Shown here: piece after piece, positions 25,301 through 39,494 of the stretch
Position numbering within the stretch: position 1 is the first letter of the stretch
Layout of the letters: each line of letters begins with the position of its first letter
Assembly: GCA_036925085.1 (NCBI GenBank)
Contig: JAUPFP010000202.1
Location: forward strand, 17,869 to 81,868
Origin: Brachycybe producta
Lineage: Eukaryota; Arthropoda; Diplopoda; Playtdesmida; Andrognathidae
Direction of reading: 5' to 3'
DNA: 64,000 nt
Program-made: the position numbers and the translations under genes
The notes under the pieces: model-generated
Databases searched by the model: none
Seen by the model: only the letters and a program-made list of their open reading frames with translations
Told to the model about the DNA's origin: nothing

Positions 25301-28053
25301 CCTTAAACATGAAACCTTAAATGTTCAACCTTAAACGTGAAACCTTAAACGTGAAATCTTAAACGTAAACCTTAAACGTGAAACCTTAAACGTGAAACCT
25401 TAAACGTGAAACCTTAAACGTGAAACCTTAAACGTGAAACCTTAAACGTGAAACCTTAAACGTGAAACCTTAAACGTGAAACCTTAAACGTTCAACCTTA
25501 AACGTTCAACCTTAAACGTTCAACCTTAATTGTTCAACCTTAAACGTTCAACCTTAAACGTTCAACCTTAAACGTGAAACCTTAAACGTGAAACCTTAAA
25601 CGTGAAACCTTAAACGTGAAACCTTAAACGTTCAACCTTAAACGTTCAACCTTATACGTTCAACCTTAAACGTTCAACCTTATACGTTCAACCTTAAACA
25701 ATCAACCTTAAACTTTCAACCTTATACATTCAACCTTAAACTTTCAACCTTATACGTTCAACCTTAAACGTTCAACCTTAAACATTCAACCTTAAATGTT
25801 CAACCTTATATGTTCAACCTTAAACGTGAAACCTTAAACGTGAAAACTTAAATGTGAAATCTTAAACGTTCAACCTTAAACGTTCAACCTTAAACGTTCA
25901 ACCTTAAACGTTCAACCTTAAACTAAAAAACCTTAAATGTTCAACCTTAAACGTTCAACCTTAAACGTTCAACCTTAAACGTTCAACCTTAAACAATCAA
26001 CCTTAAACGTGAAACCTTAAACGTTCAACCTTAAACGTTCCACCTTAAACGTTCAACCTTAAACATTCAACCTTAAATGTTCAACTTTAAACATTCAACC
26101 TTAAACATTCAACCTTAAACGTTCAACCTTAAACATTCAACCTTAAACGTTCAACCTTAAACGTTCAACCTTAAACGTTCAACCTTAAACGTTCAACCTT
26201 AAACGTTCAACCTTAAACGTTCAACCTTAAACGTTCAACCTTAAACGTTCAACCTTAAACGTTCAACCTTAAACGTGAAACCTTAAACGTTCAACCTTAA
26301 ATGTTCCACCTTAAACGTTCAACCTTAAACATTCAACCTTAAATGTTCAACTTTAAACATTCAACCTTAAACGTTCAACCTTAAACGTTCAACCTTAAAC
26401 GTTCAATCTTAAATGTTCAACCTTAAACGTGAAACCTTAAACATGAAACCTTAAATGTTCAACCTTAAACGTGAAACCTTAAACGTTCAACCTTAAACGT
26501 TCAACCTTATACGTTCAACCTTATACGTTCAACCTTATACGTTCAACCTTAAACAATCAACCTTAAACTTTCAACCTTATACTTTCAACCTTAAACGTTC
26601 AACCTTATACGTTCAACCTTAAACATTCAACCTTAAATGTTCAACCTTAAATGTTCAACCTTAAACGTTCAACCTTAAACATTCAACCTTAAATGTTCAA
26701 CTTTAAACATTCAACCTTAAACATTCAACCTTAAACGTTCAACCTTAAACGTTCAACCTTAAACGTTCAACCTTAAATGTTCAACCTTAAACGTGAAACC
26801 TTAAACATGAAACCTTAAATGTTCAACCTTAAACGTGAAACCTTAAACGTTCAACCTTAAACATTCAACCTTAAATGTTCAACTTTAAACATTCAACCTT
26901 AAACATTCAACCTTAAACGTTCAACCTTAAACGTTCAACCTTAAACATTCAACCTTAAATGTTCAACCTTAAACGTGAAACCTTAAACATGAAACCTTAA
27001 ATGTTCAACCTTAAACGTGAAACCTTAAACGTTCAACCTTAAACGTTCAACCTTATACGTTCAACCTTATACGTTCAACCTTATATGTTCAACCTTAAAC
27101 AATCAACCTTAAACTTTCAACCTTATACTTTCAACCTTAAACGTTCAACCTTAAATGTTCAACCTTAAACATTCAACCTTATATGTTCAACCTTAAATGT
27201 TCAACCTTCAACGTGAAACCTTAAACATGAAACCTTAAATGTTCAACCTTAAACGTGAAATCTTAAACGTAAAACCTTAAACGTGAAACCTTAAACATTC
27301 AACCTTAAACGTTCAACCTTAAACGTGAAACCATAAACGTGAAAACTTAAATGTGACATCTTAAACGTTCAACCTTAAACGTTCAACCTTAAACTAAAAA
27401 ACCTTAAATGTTCAACCTTTAACGTTCAACCTTAAACGTTCAACCTTAAACGTTCAACCTTAAACATTCAACCTTAAATGTTCAACCTTAAATGTTCAAC
27501 CTTAAACGTGAAACCTTAAACATGAAACCTTAAATGTTCAACCTTAAACGTGAAACCTTAAACGTAAAACCTTAAACGTGAAACCTTAAACATTCAACCT
27601 TAAACGTTCAACCTTAAACGTTCAACCTTAAACGTGAAACCTTAAACGTGAAAACTTAAATGTGAAATCTTAAACGTTCAACCTTAAACGTTCAACCTTA
27701 AACTAAAAAACCTTAAATGTTCAACCTTAAACGTTCAAACGTAAACGTTCAACCTTAAACGTTCAACCTTAAACGTGAAACCTTAAACGTGAAACCTTAA
27801 ACGTGAAACCTTAAACGTGAAACCTTAAACGTGAAACCTTGAACGTGTAACCTTAAACGTGAAACTTTAAACGTGAAACCTTAAACGTGAAACCTTAAAC
27901 GTGAAACCTTAAACGTGAAACCTTAAACGTGAAACCTTAAACGTGAAACCTTAAACGTGAAACCTTAAACGTTCAACCTTAAACGTGAAACATTAAACGT
28001 TCAACCTTAAACATTCAACCTTAAACATTCAACCTTAAACGTTCAAACTTAAA
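22369..28053. repeat. Module b 5' half with internal duplication, ending as module a
   Basis: Starts as module b (cctttaacgttc, gtgattc near 22527, gtgtaacc, gtgaaagc, gttaatcc, attcaaacataaacg, aatgatc). It carries two tandem copies of a ~1.68-kb segment (annotated separately). A stretch near 27030-27410 then resembles the 11.8-12.8-kb transition zone (ttatacg repeats, gtgacatc). From about 27415 (cctttaacgttc) it follows the second half of module a through CTAAAAAACC and ttgaacgtgtaacc to the next boundary. The block is a mosaic of at least three sources. Confidence 0.78.
23665..27032. repeat. ~1.68-kb tandem duplication, long stretch perfect (120 units)
   Basis: Copy 1 is about 23665-25352 and copy 2 about 25353-27032. 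From about 24481 to 25352 the sequence is identical to 26161-27032 in my line-by-line reading, at an offset of exactly 1,680 bp. Further 5' the offset is 1,666 bp and then 1,694 bp, stepping in multiples of 14. The steps occur where a pure A run has one extra unit in copy 2 and where the B run has 10 units in copy 1 but 8 in copy 2. No base substitutions were noticed between the copies in the lines checked, so the duplication is likely young or recently homogenised. Confidence 0.9.
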
Positions 28054-31000
28054 CGTACCAACCTTCAACGTTAAACCTAAACCTTCAACCTTAAACGTTC
28101 AACCTTTAACGTTCAACCTTAAACGTTCATCCTTAAACGTTCAACCTTAAACGTGAAACCTTAAACGTTCAACCTTAAACGTTCCACCTTAAACGTTAAA
28201 CCTTAAACGTGATTCTTAAACGTGAAACCTTAAACGTTCAACCTTAAACGTTCAACCTTAAACGTTCAACCTTAAATGTTCAACCTTAAACGTTCAACCT
28301 TAAATGTTCAACCTTAAACGTTCAACCTTAAACGTTCAACCTTAAACGTTAAACCTTAAATGTTCAACCGTAAACGTTCAACCTTAAACGTGAAACCTTA
28401 AACGTTCAACCTTAAACGTGAAACCTTAAATGTGTAACCTTAAACGTGAAACCTTAAATGTGAAACCTTAAACGTTCAACCTTAAATGTTCAATCTTAAA
28501 CGTTCAACCTTAAACGTTCAACCTTAAACGTTCAACCTTAAATGTGAAACCTTATACGTTCAACTTTAAACATTCAACCTTAAGCGTGAAACCTTAAACG
28601 TGAAACTTTAAATGTGAAACTTTAAACGTGAAACCTAAAATGTTCAACCTTAAACGTTCAACGTTAAACTTTCAACCTTAAACGTTCAACCTTAAACGTT
28701 CAACCTTAAACGTTTAACCTTAAACGTTCAACCTTAAACGTTCAACCTTAAACGTTAATCCTTAAACGTTCAACCTTAAACGTTCCACCTTAAACATGAA
28801 ACCTTAAACGTTCAACCGTAAACGTTCAACCTTAAACGTGAAATCTTAAACATTCAAACATAAACGTGAAACCTTAAACGTGTAACCTTAAACGTGAAAC
28901 CTTAAACATGAAACCTTAAATGTTCAACCTTAAATGATCAACCTTAAACGTTCAACCTTAAACGTTCAACCTTAAATGTTCAACTTTAAACATTCAACCT
29001 TAAACATTCAACCTTAAATGTGAAACCTTAAACGTGAAACCTTAAACGTTAAACCTTAAACGTTCAACCTTAAACGTTCAACCTTAAACGTTCAACCTTA
29101 AACGTTCAACCGTAAATGTTCAACCTTAAACGTTCAACCATAAACATTCAACCTTAAACGTGAAACCTTAAATGTTCAACCTTAAACATTCAACCTTAAA
29201 CGTGAAACCTTAAACGTGAAATCTTAAACGTGAAACCTTAAACGTGAAATCTTAAACGTAAACCTTAAACGTGAAACCTTAAACGTGAAACCTTAAACGT
29301 GAAACCTTAAACGTGAAACCTTAAACGTGAAACCTTAAACGTGAAACCTTAAACTTGAAACCTTAAACGTGAAACCTTAAACGTTCAACCTTAAACGTTC
29401 AACCTTAAACGTTCAACCTTAATTGTTCAACCTTAAACGTTCAACCTTAAACGTTCAACCTTAAACGTGAAACCTTAAACGTGAAACCTTAAACGTGAAA
29501 CCTTAAACGTGAAACCTTAAACGTGAAACCTTAAACGTTCAACCTTAAACGTTCAACCTTATACGTTCAACCTTAAACGTTCAACCTTATACGTTCAACC
29601 TTAAACAATCAACCTTAAACTTTCAACCTTATACGTTCAACCTTAAACTTTCAACCTTATACGTTCAACCTTAAACGTTCAACCTTAAACATTCAACCTT
29701 AAATGTTCAACCTTATATGTTCAACCTTAAACGTGAAACCTTAAACGTGAAAACTTAAATGTGAAATCTTAAACGTTCAACCTTAAACGTTCAACCTTAA
29801 ACTAAAAAACCTTAAATGTTCAACCTTAAACGTTCAACCGTAAACGTTCAACCTTAAACGTTCAACCTTAAACGTTCAACCTTAAACATTCAACCTTAAA
29901 CGTTCAACCTTAAACGTTCAACCTTAAACGTTCAACCTTAAACGTTCAACCTTAAACGTTCAACCTTAAACGTTCAACCTTAAACGTTCAACCTTAAACG
30001 TTCATCCTTAAACGTGATCCTTAAACGTGAAACCTTAAACGTTCAACCTTAAATGTTCAACCTTAAACGTTCAACCTTAAACGTTCAACCTTAAACGTTC
30101 AACCTTAAACGTTAAACCTTAAACGTTCAACCGTAAACGTTCAACCTTAAATGTGAAACCTTAAACGTTCAACCTTAAACGTGAAACCTTAAACGTGTAA
30201 CCTTAAACGTGAAACCTTAAACGTGAAACCTTAAACGTTCAACCTTAAATGTTCAATCTTAAACGTTCAACCTTAAACGTTCAACCTTAAACGTTCAACC
30301 TTAAATGTGAAAGCTTAAACGTGAAACATTATACGTTCAAACTTAAACATTCAACCTTAAACGTGAAACCTTAAACGTGAAACTTTAAATGTGAAACATT
30401 AAACGTGAAACCTTAAATGTTCAACCTTAAATGTTCAACCTTAAACGTTCAACCTTAAATGTTCAACCTTAAACGTTCAACCTTAAACGTTCAACCTTAA
30501 ACGTTCAACCTTAAACATTCAACCTTAATCGTTCAACCTTAAACGTTCAACCTTAAACGTTAATCCTTAAACGTTCAACCTTAAACGTTCCACCTTAAAC
30601 ATGAAACCTTAAACGTTCAACCTTAAACGTGAAACCTTAAACGTGAAACTTTAAACGTGAAACCTTAAACGTTCAACCTTAAACGTTCAACCTTAAACGT
30701 TCAACCTTAAATGTTCAACCTTAAACGTTCAACCTTAAACGTTCAACCTTAAACATTCAACCTTAAACGTTCAACCTTAAACGTTCAACCTTAAACGTTC
30801 AACCTTAAACGTTCAACCTTAAACGTTCAACCTTAAACGTACAACCTTAAACGTTCAACCTTAAACGTTCAACCTTAAACGTTCAACCTTAAACGTTCAA
30901 CCTTAAATGTTCAACCTTAAACGTTCAACCTTAAACGTTCAACCTTAAACGTTCAACCTTAATTGTTCAACCTTAAACGTTCAACCTTAAACGTTAATCC

Positions 31001-33386
31001 TTAAACGTTCAACCTTAAACGTTCCATCTTAAACAGTAAACCTTAAACGTTCAACCGTAAACGTTCAACCTTAAACGTGAAACCTTAAACGTTCAACCTT
31101 AAACGTTCAACCTTAAACGTGAAACCTTAAACGTGTAACCTTAAACGTGAAACCTTAAACGTGAAACCTTAAACGTTCAACCTTAAACGTTCAACCTTAA
31201 ATGTGAAAGCTTAAACGTGAAACCTTATACGTTCAACTTTAAACATTCAACCTTAAGCGTGAAACCTTAAACGTGAAACTTTAAATGTGAAACTTTAAAC
31301 TTGAAATCTTAAATGTTCAACCTTAAACGTTCAACCTTAAACGTTCAACCTTAAACGTTCAACCTTAAACGTTCAACCTTAAACGTTCAACCTTAAACGT
31401 TCAACCTTAAACGTTCAACCTTATACGTTCAACCTTAAACGTTCAACCTTAAACGTTCAACCTTAAACGTTCAACCTTAAACGTTCAACCTTAAACGTTC
31501 AATCTTAAACGTGAAATCTTAAACATTCAAACATAAACGTGAAACATTAAAAGTGTAACCTTAAACGTGAAACCTTAAACGTGAAACCTTAAACGTGAAA
31601 CCTTAAATGTTCAACCTTAAATGTTCAACCTTAAACGTTCAACCTTAAACATTCAACCTTAAATGTTCAACTTTAAACATTCAACCTTAAACATTCAACC
31701 TTAAACGTGAAACCTTAAACGTGAAACCTTAACCGTTAAACCTTAAACGTTCAACCTTAAACGTTCAACCTTAAATGTTTAACCTTAAACGTTCAACCAT
31801 AAACGTTCAACCTTAAACGTGAAACCTTAAATGTTCAACCTTAAACATTCAACCTTAAACGTGAAACCTTAAATGTGAAACCTTAAACGTGAAACCTTAA
31901 AAGTGAAACCTTAAACGTGAAACCTTAAACGTGAAACCTTAAACGTGAAACCTTAAACGTGAAACCTTAAACGTGAAACCTTAAACGTTCAACCTAAAAC
32001 GTTCAACCTTAAACATTCAACCTTAAATGTGAAACCTTAAACATTCAACCTTAAACATGAAACCTTAAACGTGAAACCTTAAACGTTCAACCTTAAACGT
32101 TCAACCTTATACGTTCAACCTTAAACGTTCAACCTTATACGTTCAACCTTAAACAATCAACCTTAAACTTTCAACCTTATACGTTCAACCTTAAACGTTC
32201 AACCTTATATGTTCAACCTTAAACGTTCAACCTTAAACGTTCAACCTTAAACGTTCAACCTTAAACATTCAACCTTAAATGTTCAACCTTAAATGTTCAA
32301 CCTTAAACGTGAAACCTTAAACATGAAACCTTAAACATGAAACCTTAAATGTTCAACCTTAAACGTGAAACCTTAAACGTGAAAACTTAAATGTGAAATC
32401 TTAAACGTTCAACCTTAAACGTTCAACCTTAAACTAAAAAACCTTAAATGTTCAACCTTAAACGTTCAACCGTAAACGTTCAACCTTAAACGTTCAACCT
32501 TAAACGTTCAACCTTAAACGTTCAACCTTAAACGTTCAACCTTAAACGTTCAACCTTAAACGTTCAACCTTAAACATGAAACCTTAAACGTTCAACCTTA
32601 AACGTTCCACCTTAAACATTCAACCTTAAACATTCAACCTTAAATGTTCAACTTTAAACATTCAACCTTAAACATTCAACCTTAAACGTTCAACCTTAAA
32701 CGTTCAACCTTAAACGTTCAACCTTAAACGTTCAACCTTAAACGTTCAACCTTATACGTTCAACCTTAAACAATCAACCTTAAACTTTCAACCTTATACT
32801 TTCAAAATTAAACGTTCAACCTTATACGTTCAACCTTAAACGTTCAACCTTAAACGTTCAACCTTAAACGTTCAACCTTAAACATTCAACCTTAAATGTT
32901 CAACCTTAAATGTTCAACCTTAAACGTGAAACCTTAAACATGAAACCTTAAATGTTCAACCTTAAACGTAAAATCTTAAACGTAAAACCTTAAACATGAA
33001 ACCTTAAACATTCAACCTTAAACGTTCAACCTTAAACGTTCAACCTTAAACGTGAAACCATAAACGTGAAAACTTAAATGTGACATCTTAAACGTTCAAC
33101 GTTAAACGTTCAACCTTAAACTAAAAAACCTTAAATGTTCAACCTTAAACGTTCAACCTTAAACGTGAAACCTTAAACGTGAACCTTAAACGTGAAACCT
33201 TGAATGTGTAACCTTAAACGTGAAACTTTAAACGTGAAACCTTAAACGTGAAACCTTAAACGTGAAACCTTAAACATGAAACCTTAAACGTGAAACCTTA
33301 AACGTGAAACCTTAAACGTTCAACCTTAAACGTGAAACATTAAACGTTCAACCTTAAATGTTCAACCTTAAACGTTCAAACTTAAA
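28054..33386. repeat. Module b, copy 2 (~5.33 kb)
   Basis: Follows module b copy 1 landmark by landmark: cctttaacgttc, gtgattc near 28208, gttaatcc/gttccacc, attcaaacataaacg, aatgatc, gtaaacc near 29258, caatcaacc near 29606, CTAAAAAACC, gtgatcc near 30016, gttccatc/agtaaacc near 31021-31042, ttaaaagtgtaacc near 31547. The distance from agtaaacc to agtgtaacc is 517 bp, the same as in the copy at 14136. The 3' end retains the ttgaatgtgtaacc segment, which is missing at the end of copy 1. Confidence 0.86.
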
Positions 33387-36300
33387 CGTACCAACCTTAA
33401 ATGTTCAACCTAAACCTTCAACCTTAAACGTTCAACCTTAAACGTTCAACCTTAAACATTCAACCTTAAACGTTCAACCTTAAAATTTCAACCTTAAACG
33501 TTCAACCTTAAACGTGACACCTGAAACGTGAAACCTTAAACGTGAAACTTTAAACGTGAAACCTTAAACGTGAAACCTTAAACGTGAAACCTTAAACGTG
33601 AAACCTTAAACGTGAAACCTTAAACGTTCAACCTTAAACGTTCAACCTTAAACGTTCAACCTTAAACGTTCAACCTTAAACGTTCAACCTTAAACGTTCA
33701 ACCTTAAACGTTCAACCTTAAACGTGAAACCTTAAACATTCAACCTTAAACATGAAACCTTAAACGTGAAACCTTAAACGTTGAACCTTAAACGTTCAAC
33801 CTTAAACGTTCAACCTTATACATTCAACCTTAAACGTTCAACCTTATACGTTCAACCTTAAACAATCAACCTTAAACTTTCAACCTTATACGTTCAACCT
33901 TAAACGTTCAACCTTATACGTTCAACCTTTAACGTTCAACCTTAAACGTTCAACCTTAAACGTTCAACCTTAAACATTCAACCTTAAATGTTCAACCTTA
34001 AATGTTCAACCTTAAACGTGAAACCTTAAACATGAAACCTTAAATGTTCAACCTTAAACGTGAAACCTTAAACGTAAAACCTTAAACGTGAAACCTTAAA
34101 CATTCAACCTTAAACGTTCAACCTTAAACGTGAAACCTTAAACGTGAAAACTTAAATGTGAAATCTTAAACGTTCAACCTTAAATGTTCAATCTTAAACG
34201 TTCAACCTTAAACGTTCAACCTTAAACGTTCAACCTTAAATGTGAAAGCTTAAACGTGAAACCTTATACGTTCAACTTTAAACATTCAACCTTAAGCGTG
34301 AAACCTTAAACGTGAAACTTTAAATGTGAAACTTTAAACGTGAAACCTTAAATGTTCAACCTTAAACGTTCAACGTTAAACTTTCAACCTTAAACGTTCA
34401 ACCTTAAACGTTCAACCTTAAACGTTTAACCTTAAACGTTCAACCTTAAACGTTCAACCTTAAACGTTAATCCTTAAACGTTCAACCTTAAACGTTCCAC
34501 CTTAAACATGAAACATTAAACGTTCAACCGTAAACGTTCAACCTTAAACGTGAAATCTTAAACATTCAAACATAAACGTGAAACCTTAAACGTGTAACCT
34601 TAAACGTGAAACCTTAAACGTGAAACCTTAAACGTTCAACCTTAAATGATCAACCTTAAACGTTCAACCTTAAACGTTCAACCTTAAATGTTCAACTTTA
34701 AACATTCAACCTTAAACATTCAACCTTAAATGTGAAACCTTAAACGTGAAACCTTAAACGTTAAACCTTAAACGTTCAACCTTAAACGTTCAACCTTAAA
34801 CGTTCAACCTTAAACGTTCAACCGTAAATGTTCAACCTTAAACGTTCAACCATAAACATTCAACCTTAAACGTGAAACCTTAAATGTTCAACCTTAAACA
34901 TTCAACCTTAAACGTGAAACCTTAAACGTGAAACCTTAAACGTGAAACCTTAAACGTGAAATCTTAAACGTGAAACCTTAAACGTGAAACCTTAAACGTG
35001 AAACCTTAAACGTGAAACCTTAAACGTGAAACCTTAAACGTGAAACCTTAAACGTGAAACCTTAAACGTGAAACCTTAAACGTGAAACCTTAAACGTGAA
35101 ACCTTAAACGTGAAACCTTAAACGTGAAACCTTAAACGTGAAACCTTAAACGTTCAACCTTAAACGTTCAACCTTAATTGTTCAACCTTAAACGTTCAAC
35201 CTTAAACGTTCAACCTTAAACGTGAAACCTTAAACGTGAATCCTTAAACGTGAAACCTTAAACGTGAAACCTTAAACGTGAAACCTTAAACGTGAAACCT
35301 TAAACGTGAAACCTTAAACGTTCAACCTTAAACGTTCAACCTTATACGTTCAACCTTAAACGTTCAACCTTATACGTTCAACCTTAAACAATCAACCTTA
35401 AACTTTCAACCTTATACGTTCAACCTTAAACGTTCAACCTTATACGTTCAACCTTAAACGTTCAACCTTAAACATTCAACCTTAAATGTTCAACCTTATA
35501 TGTTCAACCTTAAACGTGAAACCTTAAACATGAAACCTTAAATGTTCAACCTTAAACGTGAAACCTTAAACGTAAAACCTTAAACGTGAAACCTTAAACA
35601 TTCAACCTTAAACGTTCAACCTTAAACGTTCAACCTTAAACATGAAACCTTAAACGTGAAAACTTAATTGTGAAATCTTAAACGTTCAACCTTAAACGTT
35701 CAAAATTAAACTAAAAAACCTTAAATGTTCAACCTTAAACGTTCAACCGTAAACATTCAACCTTAAACGTTCAACCTTAAACGTTCAACCTTAAACGTGA
35801 AACTTTAAACATGAAACCTTAAACGTGAAACCTTGAACGTGTAACCTTAAACGTGAAACTTTAAACGTGAAACCTTAAACGTGAAACCTTAAACGTGAAA
35901 CCTTAAACATGACACCTTAAACGTGAAACCTTAAACGTTCAACCTTAAACGTTCAACCTTAAACGTTCAACCTTAAACGTTCAACCTTAAACGTGAAACC
36001 TTAAACGTGAAACCTTAAACGTGAAACCTTAAACGTGAAACCTTAAACGTGAAACCTTAAACGTGAAACCTTAAACGTGAAACCTTAAACGTTCAACCTT
36101 AAACGTTCAACCTTATACGTTCAACCTTAAACGTTCAACCTTATACGTTCAACCTTAAACAATCAACCTTAAACTTTCAACCTTATACGTTCAACCTTAA
36201 ACGTTCAACCTTATACGTTCAACCTTAAACGTTCAACCTTAAACATTCAACCTTAAATGTTCAACCTTAAATGTTCAACCTTAAACGTGAAACCTTAAAC

Positions 36301-36538
36301 ATGAAACCTTAAATGTTCAACCTTAAACGTGAAACCTTAAACGTAAAACCTTAAACGTGAAACCTTAAACATTCAACCTTAAACGTTCAACCTTAACTGT
36401 TCAACCTTAAACATGAAACCTTAAACGTGAAAACTTAACTGTGAAATCTTAAATGTTCAACCTTAAACGTTCAAAATTAAACTAAAAAACCTTAAATGTT
36501 CAACCTTAAACATTAAACCTTAAACGTTCAAACTTAAA
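33387..36538. repeat. Module a 5' part joined to module c
   Basis: The first ~800 bp are module a (aaaatttc, gtgacacc with one cctgaaacg change, caatcaacc near 33862, cctttaacgttc, gtaaaacc, gtgaaaactt). Near 34180 the sequence leaves module a and enters the gttcaatc, gtgaaagc, aagcgtg order of module b interior. This continues into module c: a long B run at 34970-35151, an aattgttc unit, a gtgaatcc unit, then two caatcaacc cassettes and two attaaactaaaaaacc cassettes. Module c is a variant of the module b 5' half. Confidence 0.8.
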
Positions 36539-39494
36539 CGTACCAACCTTAAACGTTAAACCTAAACCTTCAACCTTAAACGTTCAAACTTAAACGTTCA
36601 ACCTTAAACATTCAACCTTAAACGTTCAACCTTAAAATTTCAACCTTAAACGTTCAACCTTAAACGTGACACCTTAAACGTGAAACCTTAAACGTGAAAC
36701 TTTAAACGTGAAACCTTAAACGTGAAACCTTAAACGTGAAACCTTAAACGTGAAACCTTAAACGTGAAACCTTAAACGTTCAACCTTAAACGTTCAACCT
36801 TAAACGTTCAACCTTAAATGTGAAAGCTTAAACGTGAAACCTTATACGTTCAACTTTAAACATTCAACCTTAAGCGTGAAACCTTAAACGTGAAACTTTA
36901 AATGTGAAACTTTAAACGTGAAACCTTAAATGTTCAACCTTAAACGTTCAACGTTAAACTTTCAACCTTAAACGTTCAACCTTAAACGTTCAACCTTAAA
37001 CGTTTAACCTTAAACGTTCAACCTTAAACGTTCAACCTTAAACGTGACACCTTAAACGTGAAACCTTAAACGTGAAACTTTAAACGTGAAACCTTAAACG
37101 TGAAACCTTAAACGTGAAACCTTAAACGTGAAACCTTAAACGTGAAACCTTAAACGTTCAACCTTAAACGTTCAACCTTAAACGTTCAACCTTAAATGTG
37201 AAAGCTTAAACGTGAAACCTTATACGTTCAACTTTAAACATTCAACCTTAAGCGTGAAACCTTAAACGTGAAACTTTAAATGTGAAACTTTAAACGTGAA
37301 ACCTTAAATGTTCAACCTTAAACGTTCAACGTTAAACTTTCAACCTTAAACGTTCAACCTTAAACGTTCAACCTTAAACGTTTAACCTTAAACGTTCAAC
37401 CTTAAACGTTCAACCTTAAACGTTAATCCTTAAACGTTCAACCTTAAACGTTCCACCTTAAACATGAAACCTTAAACGTTCAACCGTAAACGTTCAACCT
37501 TAAACGTGAAATCTTAAACATTCAAACATAAACGTGAAACCTTAAACGTGTAACCTTAAACGTGAAACCTTAAACGTGAAACCTTAAACGTTCAACCTTA
37601 AATGATCAACCTTAAACGTTCAACCTTAAACGTTCAACCTTAAATGTTCAACTTTAAACATTCAACCTTAAACATTCAACCTTAAATGTGAAACCTTAAA
37701 CGTGAAACCTTAAACGTTAAACCTTAAACGTTCAACCTTAAACGTTCAACCTTAAACGTTCAACCTTAAACGTTCAACCGTAAATGTTCAACCTTAAACG
37801 TTCAACCATAAACATTCAACCTTAAACGTGAAACCTTAAATGTTCAACCTTAAACATTCAACCTTAAACGTGAAACCTTAAACGTGAAACCTTAAACGTG
37901 AAACCTTAAACGTGAAATCTTAAACGTGAAACCTTAAACGTGAAACCTTAAACGTGAAACCTTAAACGTGAAACCTTAAACGTGAAACCTTAAACGTGAA
38001 ACCTTAAACGTGAAACCTTAAACGTGAAACCTTAAACGTGAAACCTTAAACGTGAAACCTTAAACGTGAAACCTTAAACGTGAAACCTTAAACGTGAAAC
38101 CTTAAACGTGAAACCTTAAACGTTCAACCTTAAACGTTCAACCTTAATTGTTCAACCTTAAACGTTCAACCTTAAACGTTCAACCTTAAACGTGAAACCT
38201 TAAACGTGAAACCTTAAACGTGAAACCTTAAACGTGAAACCTTAAATGTGAAACCTTAAACGTGAAACCTTAAACGTTCAACCTTAAACGTTCAACCTTA
38301 TACGTTCAACCTTAAACGTTCAACCTTATACATTCAACCTTAAACAATCAACCTTAAACTTTCAACCTTATACGTTCAACCTTAAACGTTCAACCTTATA
38401 CGTTCAACCTTAAACGTTCAACCTTAAACATTCAACCTTAAATGTTCAACCTTATATGTTCAACCTTAAACGTGAAACCTTAAACATGAAACCTTAAATG
38501 TTCAACCTTAAACGTGAAACCTTAAACGTAAAACCTTAAACGTGAAACCTTAAACATTCAACCTTAAACGTTCAACCTTAAACGTTCAACCTTAAACATG
38601 AAACCTTAAACGTGAAAACTTAATTGTGAAATCTTAAACGTTCAACCTTAAACGTTCAAAATTAAACTAAAAAACCTTAAATGTTCAACCTTAAACGTTC
38701 AACCGTAAACGTTCAACCTTAAACGTTCAACCTTAAACGTTCAACCTTAAACGTGAAACTTTAAACATGAAACCTTAAACGTGAAACCTTGAACGTGTAA
38801 CCTTAAACGTGAAACTTTAAACGTGAAACCTTAAACGTGAAACCTTAAACGTGAAACCTTAAACATGAAACCTTAAACGTGAAACCTTAAACGTTCAACC
38901 TTAAACGTTCAACCTTAAACGTTCAACCTTAAACGTTCAACCTTAAACGTGAAACCTTAAACGTGAAACCTTAAACGTGAAACCTTAAACGTGAAACCTT
39001 AAACGTGAAACCTTAAACGTGAAACCTTAAACGTGAAACCTTAAACGTGAAACCTTAAACGTTCAACCTTAAACGTTCAACCTTATACGTTCAACCTTAA
39101 ACGTTCAACCTTATACGTTCAACCTTAAACAATCAACCTTAAACTTTCAACCTTATACGTTCAACCTTAAACGTTCAACCTTATACGTTCAACCTTAAAC
39201 GTTCAACCTTAAACATTCAACCTTAAATGTTCAACCTTAAACGTGAAACCTTAAACATGAAACCTTAAATGTTCAACCTTAAACGTGAAACCTTAAACGT
39301 AAAACCTTAAACGTGAAACCTTAAACATTCAACCTTAAACGTTCAACCTTAACTGTTCAACCTTAAACATGAAACCTTAAACGTGAAAACTTAACTGTGA
39401 AATCTTAAATGTTCAACCTTAAACGTTCAAAATTAAACTAAAAAACCTTAAATGTTCAACCTTAAACATTAAACCTTAAACATTCAAACTTAAA
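36539..39494. repeat. Module c block with internal 378-bp duplication
   Basis: Cassette form is gttaaacctaaacc followed by gttcaaactt. It carries aaaatttc and gtgacacc near 36639-36673, then two tandem copies of a 378-bp segment. Module c landmarks follow: gttaatcc, gttccacc, attcaaacataaacg, aatgatc, a 14-unit B run at 37926-38121, caatcaacc, gtgaaaacttaattgtg and attaaactaaaaaacc. It ends with cttaactgttc and aacattaaacc before the next cassette. It is nearly parallel to the block that starts at 34180. Confidence 0.82.
36665..37420. repeat. 378-bp perfect-looking tandem duplication (27 units)
   Basis: Copy 1 is 36665-37042 and copy 2 is 37043-37420. gtgacacc lies at 36666 and 37044, and tgaaagc at 36821 and 37199, both with an offset of 378 bp. 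The B run, A run, gtgaaagc, ttatacg, aagcgtg, gttcaacgttaaac and gtttaacc units all recur in the same order and number, and I noticed no mismatch. This is the clearest small duplication in the window because both copies are rich in distinctive units. Confidence 0.92.

Noticed and set aside
23665-27032. Assembly artefact as the explanation for the perfect duplications
   Set aside because: It cannot be excluded without reads, but it was not adopted. Nested duplications of many different sizes, with private unit-level differences between copies, are what unequal exchange produces, and a single assembler error would not give staged offsets in multiples of 14.
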